From the NCBI GenBank assembly GCA_964578835.1, contig CAZOEL010000001.1:1-64000 (forward strand): 64,000 nt of DNA, read 5' to 3'. The position numbers were made by a program, and so were the translations under genes. The stretch's first letter is position 1. Each line of letters opens with the position of its first letter. Shown here in pieces: positions 61,464 to 64,000 of this stretch. This stretch comes from CAZOEL01 sp964578835 (GTDB lineage: Bacteria; Desulfobacterota; Syntrophobacteria; Syntrophobacterales; Syntrophobacteraceae). The notes below the pieces were generated by a model. It saw nothing but the letters and a program-made list of their open reading frames with translations, had not been told where the DNA came from and searched no databases.

Positions 61464-62969
61464 TCATCCATAGATGGCGTCGTACTTTTGTTTGATGTAG
61501 CTCGTTAGATAGCCTGGATTGAGGTCTTCACCGGTCACTGCCCTTACAAGCTCGCGTGGAAGATATTGACTGCCGCGGCAATGAATATTTTCACGCAGCC
61601 AGTTGAGAAACGTGGAGAAATCTCCCCTCGAGAACAACTCTTCCAAATTGCCGACATCCCGTTGCGCCTGCGCGAAAAACTGAGCGGCATACATGTTGCC
61701 CAAAGTGTAGGTCGGAAAGTAGCCGAAGGCTCCGCCTGACCAATGAATGTCCTGCATTACGCCTCTCGCATAATCGGGAGGAGCCTGCCCCAGATATTTT
61801 TGCATCTTTTCGTTCCATGCCTCGGGCAGGTCGTCTACGCTTATCTCCCGTCTGAACAATGCAATCTCGAGCTCAAAGCGCAGTAGCACGTGGAGATTAT
61901 AGGTCGCCTCATCGGCTTCTGTCCGTATAAGGCTTGGTTGCACGTTGTTGATGGAGGCGAGGAACGTATCGACCGACACATCGCTCAAAGCGCTGAAATG
62001 CTTTCTGGCTTCAGGGTAAAAATAAATCCAAAAGCCTCTGGAGCGGCAGACGAGATTTTCCCAGGTTCGTGATTGGGATTCGTGTATTCCGAGCGAGACC
62101 GCCTGCCCTCGTGGGGTTCCCCAATGCTCTGGAGGCAATCCCATGTCGTACAATGCATGTCCCGCTTCATGTACGGTTCCGAAGAACGCCATGCTGAAGA
62201 AGCGCTCATCATAGCGAGTGGTGATCCGAACGTCGCCGGGACCGATTCCAACAGTAAAAGGATGGGCTGAAACATCAAGTCGGCCTGCTTCAAGGTCATA
62301 GCCTAATTGCCGGAGCACCTCGCCGGCAAAGATTTCCTGAGAAACGAGGGGGAAATGCCTGTGCGCTATCGAGCCATCCGGCCGCCCGGAGCTTTTTTCG
62401 ATGCGCCCCAAGATAATGGCCAAAGAATCCCGCAATTCTGAGAAGATGGGCTCGAGGCTTCTTGTTGTTTCTCCCGGTTCATAGTCGTCTAAGAGGGCGT
62501 CGTAAGGTTCTTCTCCGATTCCCAGCAAATCGGCCTCCTCTCTTTTGAGATCGATGATCTTTTTGAGGCATGGCTTGAAAGCGGGCCAATCGTTGGCTGC
62601 TCGAGCCGCTTCCCATACCGTCTCCCCCTCTGAGGCCGCTTGAGCCAATTCGACTGCGAGTCTTTCCGGTATTTTCGATGCGCGATCGAAGGATCTCCGC
62701 CATTCTCTAATATTCACGGCTTCGGCGGAGAGTGGGTCATTCACCATAGAAGATGCTTCTACTATGGCCAGCCTATCCCCGGTTTCAGGCTCGACCATGC
62801 GCGCATGAATGAGCTTTACAAGAAAAGCCGTTTGCGCTGCTCGATGGGCGTGGCCTTTTGGAGGCATTGTTGTCCGCTGGTCCCAGTGCAGAAGGCTTCT
62901 CATTGAATCCATCTGGGCGATTGCTTTGCTGCGGCTCAAGAGCCATGCGTAGGCGTTTTGTGCATCCAT
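61464..62969 (-). CDS. M32-family metallocarboxypeptidase (Taq carboxypeptidase)
   Basis: A 501-residue cytoplasmic zinc carboxypeptidase of the thermostable carboxypeptidase Taq family. The metal site HEAGH is in GTVHEAGHALYDMGLPPEHWG (about 262-281), and the third ligand is the Glu of GIHESQSRTWENLVCRS (about 295). Conserved LIRTEADEATYNLHVLLRFELE and GYFPTYTLGNMYAAQFF are present. GGAGAAGAA precedes the ATG. It is convergent with neither neighbour and divergent from the CpsB-like gene. Confidence 0.95.
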   Translation of the reverse strand: MDAQNAYAWLLSRSKAIAQMDSMRSLLHWDQRTTMPPKGHAHRAAQTAFLVKLIHARMVEPETGDRLAIVEASSMVNDPLSAEAVNIREWRRSFDRASKIPERLAVELAQAASEGETVWEAARAANDWPAFKPCLKKIIDLKREEADLLGIGEEPYDALLDDYEPGETTRSLEPIFSELRDSLAIILGRIEKSSGRPDGSIAHRHFPLVSQEIFAGEVLRQLGYDLEAGRLDVSAHPFTVGIGPGDVRITTRYDERFFSMAFFGTVHEAGHALYDMGLPPEHWGTPRGQAVSLGIHESQSRTWENLVCRSRGFWIYFYPEARKHFSALSDVSVDTFLASINNVQPSLIRTEADEATYNLHVLLRFELEIALFRREISVDDLPEAWNEKMQKYLGQAPPDYARGVMQDIHWSGGAFGYFPTYTLGNMYAAQFFAQAQRDVGNLEELFSRGDFSTFLNWLRENIHCRGSQYLPRELVRAVTGEDLNPGYLTSYIKQKYDAIYG

Positions 62970-63294
62970 TTCTTCTCCATTGAAAGTGAAGGGTTTCTGT
63001 CAGTTTGTTGAAGCCGGGCGAGCTTCAAAGATATCTGTATAATAATTATCGTACTCTTTTGATCAAAAAGCTGTAATGTTACAGGATTGTAGGATAGAGG
63101 CCAGAATATCGAAATCGAGGTCGCTTCTCATACTTGCCATTGTAAAGGATATTTTCAAAAGTAAAAGGAAATGATATGCATTGCGGGCGCCTTGCGAAAG
63201 AACCCTGTGTCCCGGCTTCGTCCGCGGCTGCTCTTTGCCGGCAAAATCAACTTGCGTCTTTGCAGACATTATTTCGAATTCCAGGAGACCTTTG
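62970..63294. other. Divergent intergenic region with operator-like palindrome
   Basis: No gene is seen. A short palindrome CTGTAATGTTACAG (63071-63084) and the AT-rich TATAATAATTAT (about 63040-63050) are candidate regulatory sites for the divergent M32 and CpsB-like genes. Confidence 0.45.
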
Positions 63295-64000
63295 GTGAAG
63301 AAATCAGCAGGAACCGAATTGGAGCGCCCGAGCCTTAAGAACGGAGGCATGTATGACATCCATAGCCACATTTTGCCCGGTTTGGATGACGGCGCCCCAA
63401 ACTGGGAAAAGAGCCTCGCCATGGCCGGCATGGCGGTGGATGACGGCATTGCGGGCATGGTCTGCACTCCTCACTGGGTTTCCGGCTTTTTCAATAATGA
63501 CAAGAGCGCAGTTTTGAGGGTCTTCAAAACGTTTCAGGAAAAGCTCGATGAGCATCGCATCCCCCTCTCGGTTTATCCCGGTTCGGAACTGCGCCTGGAT
63601 TTCGAGATCCCGGAGAGAATATCCTCGGGCGAATTGCTCACAATAAACGACACTGGCAGATATGCCCTCATCGAATTTCCCGAAGAGGTGATTCCGCAAA
63701 ACCTCGATCATTTCTTCTGGGAGCTGCAGATGCAAGATGTGATTCCCGTAATTGTGCATCCGGAAAGGAACCGTGTTATACAGCGTGACCCGGCGCGCCT
63801 TTATAGACTTGTAGAGCTTGGAGCCTTGACTCAGATTACGGGCGCTAGCCTAACGGGGAGATTTGGAAACGAAATTCGAAAGTTCAGCATCATGCTCCTC
63901 GAGCATCACCTGGCGCATGTGCTGGCGACGGATGCCCACAGTCCTGATTCTCGGGCTCCCAAGCTTGCCGAAGCCTCTCGGGAAGCGGAGAGAATCCTGG
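63295..64000 (+). CDS. CpsB/CapC-family (PHP-type) tyrosine phosphatase, partial
   Basis: The window ends inside this gene, so about 235 codons are visible. The PHP-type metal motifs are present: YDIHSHILPGLDDGAPNWEKS at the start, VCTPHW, a Glu in GSELRLDFEIPE, VIVHPERN and ATDAHSPDSR. This is the CpsB/CapC/YwqE family of manganese-dependent protein tyrosine phosphatases, usually encoded with tyrosine kinases in polysaccharide export clusters. GTG 63295 is preferred with AGGAG seven bases upstream; the ATG at 63349 sits too close to GGAGG. The right-hand neighbour may therefore be a polysaccharide locus. Confidence 0.85.
   Translation, partial: MKKSAGTELERPSLKNGGMYDIHSHILPGLDDGAPNWEKSLAMAGMAVDDGIAGMVCTPHWVSGFFNNDKSAVLRVFKTFQEKLDEHRIPLSVYPGSELRLDFEIPERISSGELLTINDTGRYALIEFPEEVIPQNLDHFFWELQMQDVIPVIVHPERNRVIQRDPARLYRLVELGALTQITGASLTGRFGNEIRKFSIMLLEHHLAHVLATDAHSPDSRAPKLAEASREAERIL

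Noticed and set aside
1..64000. CRISPR array, tRNA, rRNA, transposase or prophage genes
   Set aside because: No spaced direct repeats, no T-loop-type tRNA segments with matching arms and no transposase or phage motifs were seen; a covariance-model scan would be needed to exclude small RNAs.

Overview
The window reads as chromosomal DNA of an anaerobic Gram-negative bacterium, probably Desulfobacterota (old Deltaproteobacteria) or a close neighbour; the exact lineage cannot be fixed from the sequence. The reasons are two sets of heterodisulfide-reductase (Hdr) like genes, an anaerobic-type cobalamin pathway (CbiD, CbiG and a CbiET fusion) under a B12 riboswitch, a GTP-type PEP carboxykinase, a UPF0182 protein, a sigma-32 factor and the order cmk-rpsA-sppA. 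I saw no tRNA, rRNA, CRISPR array, transposase or prophage gene.

Layout. 677-12597 (+) is a seven-gene redox operon: a membrane protein fusing two Hdr-type Fe-S modules to a cytochrome-b-like domain, an HdrA with an inserted NADPH:acceptor (GltD-like) module, MvhD, an FrhB/FdhB-like Fe-S protein, a double HdrA, HdrC and HdrB. It looks like a flavin-based electron bifurcating or confurcating complex joining NAD(P)H, ferredoxin and a membrane carrier. 12712-19765 (-) holds a small membrane protein, BatE- and BatD-like proteins, pckG and rpoH. 20297-23911 (+) is cmk, rpsA, sppA. Then come a YciO/Sua5 protein (-), a Ppx/GppA protein (+), guaB-guaA-UPF0280 (+), a secreted PQQ-type sugar dehydrogenase (+) and a GH15 glucoamylase (+). 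A repeat-bearing gap is followed by a yfcE-like, HIT, LapA-domain and HDOD set (+).

37335-47180 (-) is a cobalamin regulon. A B12 riboswitch and an intrinsic terminator precede cbiC, cbiL, a BtuCDF-type transporter, cbiD, cbiET, cbiF, cbiG and cbiH. CbiK/X, CbiJ, CbiA, CbiB and CbiP are not in the window. 47604-53820 (+) holds UPF0182, a seven-repeat exported propeller-like protein, a TIGR03032 protein and a small exported protein. 53887-56933 (-) has YjbQ, an unrecognised protein and a DsrK/HdrD-like protein. 57411-59672 (+) is a double phosphofructokinase, followed by an exported SGNH hydrolase (-), an M32 carboxypeptidase (-) and the start of a CpsB/CapC-type phosphatase (+) cut by the window end.

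The most striking observation is at 56250-56252: the DsrK/HdrD-like gene has an in-frame TGA exactly where this family has the conserved Cys of Pro-Glu-Cys-Gly-His. Homology continues in the same frame and a SECIS-like hairpin lies just downstream, so I annotate a probable selenoprotein. Second in interest are the architecture of the large Hdr operon and the double PFK, whose C-terminal half has lost catalytic motifs much as in eukaryotic PFKs.
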